Shown: one piece after another, positions 9,255-18,700 of the stretch
How positions within the stretch are numbered: the first letter of the stretch is position 1
Layout of the letters: every line of letters starts with the position of its first letter
DNA from: Symbiodinium natans
Taxonomy: Eukaryota; Sar; Dinophyceae; Suessiales; Symbiodiniaceae
Assembly: GCA_905221605.1 (NCBI GenBank)
Contig: CAJNDS010000992.1
Coordinates: 1 to 38,122, forward strand
Direction of reading: 5' to 3'
Length of the DNA stretch: 38,122 bases
Notes under the pieces: generated by a model
Databases searched by the model: none
Told to the model about the DNA's origin: nothing
Seen by the model: only the letters and a program-made list of their open reading frames with translations
Program-made: the position numbers and the translations under genes

Positions 9255-12200
9255 ATGGTTTCTTTCATACATGCTGGCATGCTTTGGATGGCTTTGCAGA
9301 TTTTCATGTGGATTTCATGCAGTGGTGCAGTGCGACGTTGCATGTCTGTTGAAGGATCGAGAGATGCAAGGTCTTCTACTGATGAGCAGAGGGCCCAGCC
9401 TCAGCTTTACGAGGTCGCAACGGACCCCATCAACACCACTAGATGCCCCTTGTGGAGAACGCCAGAAGGTCTTCGTTATACACAGCCGCCACATTCTGCA
9501 CCCTACGCGTATGAGGAACAGCGGGCTCCGCTTCCCCCTCCATTGCAGTCATGGGAACGTCTGGTCAGTGTGCTTCTGTCAGGTTCAGTTGAGTGCTCAG
9601 GACGGCAAGACAACCCCACAAGCTCATTGAATGCAGCAACCGACAATCTGCCTTCAGGATCGGCGGAGACTCACAGACCGCTCAGGCCGGTCGACGTCTA
9701 CCGGGACCCAGGCAGACATGAACCAGATGGGGAGCTGCCCGCGTTGAAGCGTAGGCTCGCTGCTTGTGCACACAGTCTGACTAGAGTGCTCAAGGACAGC
9801 CAATACATAGTGGTAATGCAAGAGACATCTGAACAGGCAGAAATCCAACGACGTCGAGATGTGACTTCACCAGCTGTAACTGAGGACCGTAGTAGCCAGA
9901 GCAACGCTTGTCAGACACTCAGGCAACTGTCAAACATCATGCTGCAAAATTGCTCGCAGGCGGTTGATGCAGCAAGAGAAATTTACTGTCACCAATCCAG
10001 TCCTCGAGAATTGATGTGGCATTGCAGCAACAGCTTCGCTGCATATGCATTACCGGGAGTTTCCTGGCCCCAGCGCGTGAGCACGTGGAAGGCCAGATCA
10101 TGCAGGCGGGAGCACACATTGAGCTGCATGCTTGGCATTGGTAATTTAACGAGCACTGCTAGAGAACAGAATCCGCTTGCCCGAATTGCAACCTTGATGG
10201 CAGTAACTTCCTTTCAGACAGTTGCTCCAAGGCCGGCAACTGCAAAGTCCTCAGTCAGACTTGAACCCGCAAGCATGACAGGGCCTGCGCCAAAGGAGCT
10301 GACACGGTGCAGCACCCAGGCACCAGCTGCTTTCGCTCCTGCTTTTCACTCACGAGGGCAAGTGGTTTCCACTCCCAAACAGGTCAGGCACAGTGGGTCA
10401 TCCAGCTGGTCACAAATAGTAATGCAGACCATTCAGGATGGGCTACGTAGATGGACGCCCTTGACTAGCTCACATGCTGACATGTTATTCACTGCCTTGA
10501 TGTGGCCTAGACTCAATTCCATCACTCGACACACTGAGGTCAGGGCCACGGCCAACTGCCTACCGAGCGGCATCTCGCGGTCGAAGAAGGCGGATCATGT
10601 CTGCGAACATACCGAGTTGCAAACTGAAGACCACACGGCAAGACGTGACTGTTCTGTTCATTTAACATGCGCAATGCATTGGCTCTGCACTCACTTCACA
10701 GGGATTGCGGACTCCGCGCCCTTTCGTAGACGGAGCACTCTTGGTCAGGGAAGCTTCTCAAGACTCATAATGTCGGAGGCACCATGTACACCATGCGTGA
10801 CCTGTGGATGGCGCCCCTGCAGATGCACGTCGTTGGAGGGGGCCCTGCACAGCAGGCTACCTGGCGAACCCCACGAAAGGCAGACATCTGGAGGTTCTGG
10901 CGACTCCACTGCCAGCATGATGTGCATTTACTGTCTTGAGCAGCCGTGCGTCTGCATGCAAACAGCTGCAGTTCCGATTGTCGTGCCGAAGTCTACTCAC
11001 ACGGAGGGCGAAGATGACACAGCACACTTCCTGGAAGAGCCCATAGAAGTGGTGAATGCACAGGAAAGTGAAAGGGAAGGCGGACTCCGCACCCAAGATC
11101 ACCAACCAGTGGAACATGATGCTTCTACCAAAAAGGTAAACACTACGTGGCTTCGCTTCCTTGACGTTGCGCAGAATGATCAAGAAGCATCTCTCCTACG
11201 GGCCCTTCCTGAACCATCACTGGAAGTAAGTGACCTTGCGCGAGCGAGCTTCTTCCTTGAACAAATACCCCAGCTCCCGGACCCCTTGAAATCAAGGCTT
11301 GTGAACAAGATAGAGGAGCAGCATTCGGATCTCCTACGAGAACCTCGGGGTGTAGATCTGGTCGCACGCTTTGAGGCGCAGCGATTGGAGACGGCGACTA
11401 TCGGGACAACGGCAGGACACGAGATGCCGATACCGACAACACCAGTGACAGGACCGGAGGGGAATGCGGCCTCCGCCCCTTTCACCACGGAAACAACAGA
11501 CCTCGACGAGTTCTTAGCAGGTTTTGCTGGCGCTTCTGAGACTGAAGACAATAGTGCAAATCTGCAAGACATAGGCGGGCCATTGGCAGACAGTGGAGAG
11601 GCCTCTGGACAAATTGCGTCCACGCCGGATGTACAAAGTGAGGAATCTGATGGAGATGGGCCAAGGTGCTCCAACCGGCCGCCCACTCGAGCATATGAGA
11701 GTGCATGCGAGCGTACAGTCCTGATGTGCACGGCAGATAAGAGTGCTAGGGCATGCAACACGGGTGCTTATCGGGCTGCACGATATTCTGCGCAGGACAC
11801 CCACTCGCAACACGAGAAGCGTGTTGCAACTGGGAAGGTGGACTCCACACCCAGCCGGACACTCAAACGCGAAGAGAGTTACCCAGTTTATGCGATTCAT
11901 AGCAAACCCAATGCATGCGCCGACCGCCAACAGATCGATGCTGTGAATAAACAAGAACTAATATCTGATTGCAATAGAGCATGCGTGAGTGCCTCTACGA
12001 TCGGATTGTTCACAAAAAATCACAGCTGTGCATGTGATTGTGCTGCAACGATATGGTATGCCATTAAAACATACACAACCCCACAGCCCATCAGAATGCA
12101 CGCACGACCTCCACCTGCCCAGGCTGACACATCCACGAGACGGCGCAACGATCCCATCGACACTGGGAACGTGGTCTCCACACCCAGCAGGGCACTCAAT

Positions 12201-15200
12201 TGCCTTGCGAAGCTGCTGGTTTGCATCCTTACGTACACACATGCAGAACAAGAGTTCAGCCATCTAATCGGAGCACACTTTGGCTCATGCCCATTCCTCC
12301 CCCCCACCATAAGACCAGCCCTGACGGAAGCACAAGCTCCTCGCCTTCCACTTCTTACACCTGACCTCGGCCTCCGTAATTACACTGAAGATTATGTGCA
12401 AGAGACTGAACTTGAGATAGGTCAGGACACCCACAGCGTCACCTTGAACTCTAATCACATAACTACACGGTTCCAGGGACCAGCACCGGGGATACTGGTT
12501 TTAACTCCTGCCAATGCGCCTGCCTGCAACATGGGACCCAGTCCGAGCTCAAAGAAGAAGTCATCTCGGCGTTTACCCACAAGACTACGCCAGTCGGGCG
12601 CTGCGCCCACAGGCAAACTACTTGCCCTCAGACAGGCCGCTGTGGCAAAGGCGCAGAAGAGGCAAAGGAGTACAGCGGACTCCGCACTCCACGAAGCTAC
12701 GCGTCAAGACGAACCTGGAGAAGAGCCATCAAGTAGTAGCCGAGTGCGCTTCCACCCGAAGAGACGTAAGCAGGCCAGCTCGGAAGACATGGTGGAGATG
12801 GACTACATCATAGAACTCTCTGAACCAGAAGAGGACACGGAGCAGGACACGGTGCCCACACCAGCGCACAATCGAAACCTGACAGCGGTCTCCGCTCAGG
12901 CAGCAAGCAGCCGTCGACACCGAGAAGATCCGCCACAGCCCGCCTCGGGCGAACGCCCAACCGCGAGCAAGCGGGGGGAACCGCCTAGACCACCGCTGGC
13001 GCGACGAAGAAAGACGGCCATATCGAAAGCACTCACGGACGTCCTGAGACACTCTGGAGCAAGGCATGGATTGGAGGTGAGAGCAGATGCACTCTTTGAC
13101 CTCCGTGCCGTTCTGGACACGCACAAGCTTAAGGCGCTACATGCACAGGAACACGAAATCCTGCAAGTGGTCGAGGAGAGCGACAAGAAGAGATTTGAAG
13201 TGGTCCAGCGGGAAGGGGCAAAGTGGATCAGAGCGGCACAGGGCCACTCCATGGAAGGCATAGACAACTCCACCTTCCAAGTGCGAGTGCCCAGACGCCT
13301 GCTGCCACAGGAGCTGTATCACGGCACATACGATGATGCCTACAGCCAGATAGTCCAAAGTGGACTGTTGGCGGGTGGTCCGAGCCGCAAGCGAAATGAC
13401 ATACACCTCACGGAGGGGCTGCCGACTGATCGTCCTATCTCAGGAATGAGAAATACATGCAACATTGCACTCGCGATCCTACCGAAGGAGGCTGCGGCGG
13501 AGGGGTGCACGTTCTACAAGAGCGGCAACCAGGTCTATCTCACAAAGGGTATCGGCACACAAAAGGTCCTCCCAGCTCGTTTCATCCACGCCGTGATTAT
13601 CCTGAAGAGCGGAGAGAGAATCTTGTCAAGAACCGCAGATGGGCCACCGAGCCTCAGGGATGTGCACGCGGGCCTATTGAGGGCCAACGAAGGCATGCGG
13701 GCTCCGCGCCGGAAAACCAAAGCAAGAGCTCTTTGCGCAGGGCGTGTCAGTAGGCATTCCTATAAGCTTGGATACATGATGCGCAGCCAAGCCACACTGC
13801 ATACCCTACGCCCTAAACATGACTATTATGCATGTATGCTTTCCGCTGCCCAGGCCAACCGAGCAAAGATCAATGCCGGGAGCCTGATTCCACGGCACAC
13901 TGCAACTGAGCCACGCTGCATCCCAGTGCACGGCGTTCATCTAAGCAAGTGGATGAGCCCGGCTAAGCTCTTATGCAAGGCCGCAATGCCTGAGACCACG
14001 ACCAGTCTCCTCCTCTCGATGGTCGGGATCTCTGTCAGGGTCAGACGCAGTGCATGCCAGGAGAAATTGATGCATAAACATAAAGCTAACATTCCTGAAG
14101 GACCGCAGGACATAACATTGATCAAGCAAATACAGTACCTGAGTCGCCGCCACTGCTGTATCATACAAACCATGATACCTTCTCCTGAGACTGCCCTTGT
14201 CAGCCAGAGACAATCCACTTACCCCTACCGGCCCCACCCGACACATGAATGGACCTTACTTATAAATACCTCGATCCAAACTGCAATGCCGTCACCAAGC
14301 TCGCAGAAAAGATCAGCACGACGACTCCCAAGCCGGCTCCGAGAGACAGGTGCGGAACCTACGGGACACCTACAAACCTTGCGTGAGGAAGCAGTAGAAC
14401 GAGCCAGAAGTCGACAAGCACAACAACAGGACGGAGGAGACGAACGTGACTGGTGGCATACCTGGAGTTGGTGGTCTCCACACTCTCAGGAATGGCAATG
14501 GCAGACCTCGGACGGTACCAGGGCAACAGATGGAGACGCACAGGGATGGGGGGTGAACGTCATGAATACGCAGGCCGCAACAAGACGAACACAGTCCATG
14601 GAGGGACTCCTCAACGAGCTGGCTACCGGCGTTGCGGCAAGTTCGAGAAGGAAAGAGGCCAAGCGGTCCACACCCACGCCAACGACGAGTGAGACCTCCA
14701 GGCTGGATCTACGGGAGACGACGCACCAGGAGGCTGAGCACCCAAGCTCTTCTTTCCAGACTGGAAGTGACAGTGCCTCCTCCAATGCTCCTGTTGGGGG
14801 GGTGCGCTACCCTGCCTCCGGTAAGGTTAGTGGTCTCCACACCTCACCTGCGAGCACTTCAACATGCGGGTTGACACTCACTACCATCCAGAAGATTGAA
14901 GAACCTCCACTTGATCATGATTCTCCCGATACAGGGCCGATGAAGGCTCCAGCTGCCTCGAGCCGATGTTCCGATGAGCAGGAGACCAGACAACGGTCAT
15001 CTGCTGCTAGGAGATCCAGCACCATAGAGCCACGGCCCGAGGAAAGAACACGATCGTCTGCAGCTCGGAGGGCCAGTACAATTGAGCCACGGCCCCATCT
15101 ACTCCTGGTACAAGCGCCACTAGAGGTGAGAGAAGTCAAGCACCGTCTACTTAGGGACGCGAAATCGGCAGTGCTCAGGCTGATTCCGCATGGAGACGAC

Positions 15201-15743
15201 CTCCATACTTTCCTCAACGGCTACTTCAGGCGGCACCATGCAACGTACCACGCCAACCCGGTGAACATGCCCTCGTGTGGGAACTGGATATGGTCGCTTA
15301 CTGCAGCATTGATGACAAGGCCGGAAAACCACCCCAACGTCTGGAGGCGTAGCCACGCGGGAAAGCTGGGCGACGCGGTAGAGGGATATCTGTACACGTT
15401 ATACCAGAGCCAGACGGCGGGGAATCTTGCCCTGCTGGCCACCTATGGGGAGGCTGCAAAGTACCTCCACGACCTGATGCAAGGAATCTCGCACGCCATC
15501 TACTACCGCCTGAGCTGGAGGCAGTCACTTGACTCGCTCGCGGAGCTTCTCGAACCATGGATAGGAGCAGCGTCTACACAGGACATGCGGTCCTCGCACC
15601 CCGTCGTGACACTGGCGATACTCGACCGCAACGAATCCACAGCCGTGACAGTTGAGGCGGAAAACACAGGGCTGGACAAGCAGCAGACAATGAACAGGAG
15701 GGAGGAGAGACATGGACCTCATAGAGGGGGCAAGCCCTTCTAA
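9255..15743 (+). CDS. LINE ORF1: 2162-residue multidomain protein with Tpt1 domain
   Basis: The ATG at 9255 follows an in-frame stop. Residues 1-505 are unrecognised, with a hydrophobic N-terminus. At M506 (ATG 10770) a module begins with two matching cysteine clusters of form CxxCxxxxCxC (C514-C524 and C557-C567, both with a PC pair), then a helical stretch. At M1093 (ATG 12531) an Arg-rich segment precedes a complete Tpt1/KptA domain (about 1250-1457). At M1678 (ATG 14286) the Arg-rich segment recurs (SRRLPTRLRQSGA versus ARRLPSRLRETGA), followed by the first copy of a domain around CGNWIWSLTAALMTRP. Linkers between modules look little like folded protein yet stay stop-free. The internal ATGs suggest several proteins, or a polyprotein assembled from separate ORFs. 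ORF2 overlaps the end by 32 nt in another frame. Confidence 0.8.
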   Translation: MVSFIHAGMLWMALQIFMWISCSGAVRRCMSVEGSRDARSSTDEQRAQPQLYEVATDPINTTRCPLWRTPEGLRYTQPPHSAPYAYEEQRAPLPPPLQSWERLVSVLLSGSVECSGRQDNPTSSLNAATDNLPSGSAETHRPLRPVDVYRDPGRHEPDGELPALKRRLAACAHSLTRVLKDSQYIVVMQETSEQAEIQRRRDVTSPAVTEDRSSQSNACQTLRQLSNIMLQNCSQAVDAAREIYCHQSSPRELMWHCSNSFAAYALPGVSWPQRVSTWKARSCRREHTLSCMLGIGNLTSTAREQNPLARIATLMAVTSFQTVAPRPATAKSSVRLEPASMTGPAPKELTRCSTQAPAAFAPAFHSRGQVVSTPKQVRHSGSSSWSQIVMQTIQDGLRRWTPLTSSHADMLFTALMWPRLNSITRHTEVRATANCLPSGISRSKKADHVCEHTELQTEDHTARRDCSVHLTCAMHWLCTHFTGIADSAPFRRRSTLGQGSFSRLIMSEAPCTPCVTCGWRPCRCTSLEGALHSRLPGEPHERQTSGGSGDSTASMMCIYCLEQPCVCMQTAAVPIVVPKSTHTEGEDDTAHFLEEPIEVVNAQESEREGGLRTQDHQPVEHDASTKKVNTTWLRFLDVAQNDQEASLLRALPEPSLEVSDLARASFFLEQIPQLPDPLKSRLVNKIEEQHSDLLREPRGVDLVARFEAQRLETATIGTTAGHEMPIPTTPVTGPEGNAASAPFTTETTDLDEFLAGFAGASETEDNSANLQDIGGPLADSGEASGQIASTPDVQSEESDGDGPRCSNRPPTRAYESACERTVLMCTADKSARACNTGAYRAARYSAQDTHSQHEKRVATGKVDSTPSRTLKREESYPVYAIHSKPNACADRQQIDAVNKQELISDCNRACVSASTIGLFTKNHSCACDCAATIWYAIKTYTTPQPIRMHARPPPAQADTSTRRRNDPIDTGNVVSTPSRALNCLAKLLVCILTYTHAEQEFSHLIGAHFGSCPFLPPTIRPALTEAQAPRLPLLTPDLGLRNYTEDYVQETELEIGQDTHSVTLNSNHITTRFQGPAPGILVLTPANAPACNMGPSPSSKKKSSRRLPTRLRQSGAAPTGKLLALRQAAVAKAQKRQRSTADSALHEATRQDEPGEEPSSSSRVRFHPKRRKQASSEDMVEMDYIIELSEPEEDTEQDTVPTPAHNRNLTAVSAQAASSRRHREDPPQPASGERPTASKRGEPPRPPLARRRKTAISKALTDVLRHSGARHGLEVRADALFDLRAVLDTHKLKALHAQEHEILQVVEESDKKRFEVVQREGAKWIRAAQGHSMEGIDNSTFQVRVPRRLLPQELYHGTYDDAYSQIVQSGLLAGGPSRKRNDIHLTEGLPTDRPISGMRNTCNIALAILPKEAAAEGCTFYKSGNQVYLTKGIGTQKVLPARFIHAVIILKSGERILSRTADGPPSLRDVHAGLLRANEGMRAPRRKTKARALCAGRVSRHSYKLGYMMRSQATLHTLRPKHDYYACMLSAAQANRAKINAGSLIPRHTATEPRCIPVHGVHLSKWMSPAKLLCKAAMPETTTSLLLSMVGISVRVRRSACQEKLMHKHKANIPEGPQDITLIKQIQYLSRRHCCIIQTMIPSPETALVSQRQSTYPYRPHPTHEWTLLINTSIQTAMPSPSSQKRSARRLPSRLRETGAEPTGHLQTLREEAVERARSRQAQQQDGGDERDWWHTWSWWSPHSQEWQWQTSDGTRATDGDAQGWGVNVMNTQAATRRTQSMEGLLNELATGVAASSRRKEAKRSTPTPTTSETSRLDLRETTHQEAEHPSSSFQTGSDSASSNAPVGGVRYPASGKVSGLHTSPASTSTCGLTLTTIQKIEEPPLDHDSPDTGPMKAPAASSRCSDEQETRQRSSAARRSSTIEPRPEERTRSSAARRASTIEPRPHLLLVQAPLEVREVKHRLLRDAKSAVLRLIPHGDDLHTFLNGYFRRHHATYHANPVNMPSCGNWIWSLTAALMTRPENHPNVWRRSHAGKLGDAVEGYLYTLYQSQTAGNLALLATYGEAAKYLHDLMQGISHAIYYRLSWRQSLDSLAELLEPWIGAASTQDMRSSHPVVTLAILDRNESTAVTVEAENTGLDKQQTMNRREERHGPHRGGKPF
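9515..9535 (+). repeat. Bulged hairpin element 1
   Basis: Core GCGGGCTCCGC at 9521-9531; outer arms GGA/TCC; 3 nt (ACA) on the 5' side and 1 nt on the 3' side. Confidence 0.7.
10356..10376 (+). repeat. Bulged hairpin element 2
   Basis: Core GTGGTTTCCAC at 10362-10372 (one base off the NCT loop consensus); outer arms GGG/CCC; 5' CAA, 3' T. Confidence 0.65.
10700..10722 (+). repeat. Bulged hairpin element 3
   Basis: Core GCGGACTCCGC at 10707-10717; outer arms AGGG/CCCT; 5' ATT, 3' G. Confidence 0.8.
11074..11094 (+). repeat. Bulged hairpin element 4
   Basis: Core GCGGACTCCGC at 11080-11090; outer arms GGG/CCC; 5' AAG, 3' A. Read in a different codon frame from element 3. Confidence 0.75.
11458..11482 (+). 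repeat. Bulged hairpin element 5
   Basis: Core GCGGCCTCCGC at 11466-11476; outer arms AGGGG/CCTTT, pairing with two G-U wobbles if it acts as RNA; 5' AAT, 3' C. Confidence 0.65.
11830..11854 (+). repeat. Bulged hairpin element 6
   Basis: Core GTGGACTCCAC at 11838-11848; outer arms CTGGG/CCCAG; 5' AAG, 3' A. It shares about 37 nt with element 7, beyond the hairpin itself. Confidence 0.85.
12163..12187 (+). repeat. Bulged hairpin element 7
   Basis: Core GTGGTCTCCAC at 12171-12181; outer arms CTGGG/CCCAG; 5' AAC, 3' A. Similarity to element 6 runs on to a shared CACTCAA at the 3' side, suggesting a copied unit of about 37 nt. Confidence 0.85.
12667..12690 (+). repeat. Bulged hairpin element 8
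   Basis: Core GCGGACTCCGC at 12675-12685; outer arms GGAG/CTCC; 5' TACA (4 nt), 3' A. Confidence 0.75.
12878..12900 (+). repeat. Bulged hairpin element 9
   Basis: Core GCGGTCTCCGC at 12885-12895; outer arms CCTG/CAGG; 5' ACA, 3' T. It lies just before the Tpt1 domain. Confidence 0.8.
13000..13626 (+). other. Tpt1/KptA RNA 2'-phosphotransferase domain in LINE ORF1
   Basis: The N-terminal winged-helix half shows SKALTDVLRHSG, DKKRFEVV and IRAAQGHS. The catalytic half shows LYHGTYDDAY, IHL, FYKSGNQVYLTKG. This is the Tpt1 order and spacing from end to end. Conserved catalytic positions are present: R1265-H1266 in LRHSG, R1326 in IRAAQGHS, and R1399 in GMRNTCNIALAI. The family uses NAD+ to remove an internal 2'-phosphate left by tRNA ligation, and some members ADP-ribosylate or NAD-modify nucleic-acid ends. 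No hairpin element (see repeats) falls inside the domain, but one lies just before it (12878) and one just after (13692). Confidence 0.85.
13692..13710 (+). repeat. Bulged hairpin element 10
   Basis: Core GCGGGCTCCGC at 13697-13707; outer arms GG/CC (or GGC/GCC in a 2/0 register). It lies just after the Tpt1 domain. Confidence 0.65.
14461..14490 (+). repeat. Bulged hairpin element 11
   Basis: Core GTGGTCTCCAC at 14471-14481; outer arms GAG/CTC extended by CCTG/CAGG across one bulged T; 5' TTG, 3' A. Confidence 0.85.
14795..15640 (+). repeat. Duplicated 0.84-kb coding block, copy 1
   Basis: Encodes the SGLHTSP start, the RSSAARRxSTxEPRP microrepeats and the CGNWIWSLTAALMTRP domain up to LLEPWIG. 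It pairs with 15722-16555. By eye the DNA is roughly 80% identical, with many changes silent, so both copies seem to have been kept under protein-level constraint. The domain is helical and I do not recognise it. Confidence 0.85.
14820..14848 (+). repeat. Bulged hairpin element 12
   Basis: Core GTGGTCTCCAC at 14830-14840; outer arms GGTAAGG/CCTCACC (6 of 7 paired); 5' TTA, 3' A. Same place in duplicated block copy 1 as element 13 in copy 2. Confidence 0.85.
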
Positions 15744-18700
15744 CTCTGGTGAAGCTGGTGGTCTCCACACTTCACCCGTGGTCGGCCTGGTACCTGAGCC
15801 AATGCTCACAACCCTCAAAAAGCAGGCGGAGCCTCCACTTACTCTTGATCTCCTCGTTGCACCGCAGACACAGATGCCAGCTGCTTCGAGCCAGGGCCTT
15901 GGCGAGCAAGAGGCCAATCCGCGATCGACTGCAGCCAGGAGGTCCAATACCAATGAACCACGACCAGAGGCAAGACAACGATCGTCTGCTGCACGGAGGG
16001 CTAGTACAGTGGAACCACGGCCCCATCTACTCCTAGCACAAGCACCAGAGGAGGTACGACACGCTAAGCAGCGCCTGCTTCAGGAAGCGAAATCTGCAGT
16101 GGTCAAGCTCATTCCGCATGGAGACGATCTCCACAACTTCCTCCACGGCTACTTCAGGCAGCATCATGCGACGTATCACACCAGCCCGATGAACATGCCC
16201 GCCTGCGGAAACTGGATTTGGTCGCTCACAGCGGCTTTGATGACAAGGCCGGAGAGCCACCCCAACGTCTGGACACGCAGGCAGGCGGGCAAGCTGGGTG
16301 ACGCGGTTGAGGGCTATCTCTACACGTTGTACCAGAAACAGACGGTGGAGAGTCTTGCCCTGCTGGCCATCTACGGGGAGGCAGCGAGGCACCTCCATGA
16401 CCTAATGCAAGGAATCCCACATGCTATTTACTACCGCCTAAGCTGGCGGCAGTCGCTCGACACGCTCGAAGAGCTCCTCGAGCCGTGGATAGGAGTGTCA
16501 GATGCACAGGACAAGCGGTCTCCGCGTCCTGCAGTGCCACTGTCAATTCTCGACAGCAAAAAAGGGCCATGCAATCAGCTTGCGACACAAACTGCTGCCT
16601 GTACACATGTCACATCAAATGCGCGCAGTTGTCTTGGTAGACGAGGTCGCAAATGGCGACTACGACCGACCGTCAGACGCAGACACCTACGAGGCAGGAG
16701 GCGCCGAAACTGCACTTCTTATCCATTACAAAAACAATTCAGGCTTGCCACAAAGGCGCAACACATTAGGAACCTCCTACAGCAACACACTAATAAGATC
16801 AGCAGCCTGAGTACAAGGCAATCGACGTCAGCAAAAAAGCCTAAACCAAGACGAAAAATACCTGAGAAGACGAGCACAACTACACCTGGACTGAGCTTGC
16901 CCGGTCCCAAGTCCGGGCTCTACGCACTCATTTGGATGACACACCGCATCGCACGCGTAGGGGGGGTGAGGGTTCCCGTCTCCCACGGGGCGGGGGGACC
17001 CACAACAACTGATCGCCACTTTCGCGCATCCCTGGTGGGGAAGCAAGTGGCTGGCGAAACAACGGCGCCGGTGTTCGGGGCCGCAGGTGTCACCACTCAG
17101 GTGGGACGAAAAAGAAGCTTTCAGAGAGCACAACACCAGAGTACACAGAATCCACTTGGCTACACTCGATATCGAGGGAGGTTTATGCATTGCAGTCAGT
17201 TGGGTCTCCACACTGCAACCATGCCCAGCCTAACGACGGCCAAACCACGCCGACCTCCTTGCAGACCACGAGGTGGGGCACAGCAACGTCTCAAGGTCCT
17301 GTCCATCAATGTTAACAGCCTAAGCGGGTTCCTCTGGGGTGAAGTCAAGGCGTTTCTTGGTGGAGAGGGCCTGCAGTATGACTTCATATTCCTACAGGAA
17401 ACGCATCGCACTGCCTTTTGCGCATTCAAGGTTGATAACTGGATGGCAGTTGGCTCCTCAACAAAACGGGGAGAGGGTGTGCTCACACTGGTTCATCCTC
17501 GTTACGATGCCTCCATGGTTCGTTACCAGGAGATAATCCCAGGCAGAGTTCTAAGAGTGAAGGTATGCCACAAAGAGGCAGCCATCGAAACACTTAACAT
17601 ATACCAACATGTTTGGATACACACGGATGATCCGGAACAAAACAAACAGAGGCGGCAAACCCTGCTCGATAAGTGCACTGCCACCATACAGGGCATGGCT
17701 AGAAGAGACACCCTGATTCTAGCGGGAGATTTTAACTCAGAGGTACACGCAGTAAACGGATTGATCGGGACACGCGTGAACCGCTCGGCCTATCACCAAG
17801 CCCTTGACCCACTCACACTTCCAAGATTCATACAAGACAACGCCCTGGTTGCTCTAAACACTTGGCATATGAAGGACCCATGCACCAACCACACCCGTAC
17901 GGGCAACTCTCAGATTGACTATATCCTTGTGCGCGCACCAAGTGCTGACACCAGAGCGAAGCAAGTAGTCAAACAAGAGGCACCCTTTGGGGCGTGGAAA
18001 GAGCTCACACACTCGGCCCTCATTGCTGATGTCCGAATCATCAAGCACTTCCACTTGCCCAAGGCCAAAATGCAACAGGAACTACAATACTCGAGACATG
18101 ACCTTGACTACGCGTATCGCCAGAAGGATCACCGAATCACACAATTAAAGAGTAAAGTGGAGTTGGAGATAAATCACAGCTTGAATCACGGCCTCCCACT
18201 GACTGCAGATCACATCAATCACACATTACTGCGTGAGGTCTCTGACCTCTTCCCAACAGCTACATCAGCACACACCAATCGAGGCCAAACCAAAGCACAG
18301 TGCAAGGCCATCTTTGCTGCGTGGAAAGAGCTGTTGACCCACCCTGACGAAGTAGGTGGCTCGACCATCACACTGCCTGCCCGCGTCTACCACATGTGGC
18401 AGAGACGTAGGGATCTTCAGCGATGCAAGCCATTCACCCTGTCAGGAGTGCTTCGCACATGGCAATGGGTGCTCCTCTTCAACAAGGCAGGACGGCAGAG
18501 CAAGCAATATCATCTCCAGCATCAACGGGCCATAGCACTGGGGCACTTACAGCAAGCTGAAAGGGCCGCTCAGACGCATAACACGAAGCGTCTCTATGGT
18601 GCAGTCAAGCGACTCCTGCCCTGGAAGCCCAAGCCCAGGATCATGCTTAAGCACCCGGATGGATCGCCCATGTCTCTGCACCAGGAACACCAAGCACTTG

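Larger units (their letters stand above)
15722..16555 (+). repeat. Duplicated 0.84-kb coding block, copy 2
   Basis: Copy 2 is read in a different frame of the window from copy 1, because ORF1 ends at 15743 and ORF2 starts at 15712, right at the start of this copy. The duplication junction and the ORF1/ORF2 frame change thus coincide. Each copy begins with a bulged hairpin at the same place, with compensated arms. Confidence 0.85.

Noticed and set aside
15580-15604. Hairpin at the copy-1 position matching element 14
   Set aside because: GCGGTCCTCGC cannot form the inner stem and the outer arm is lost, so it is a decayed site at best and was not counted.
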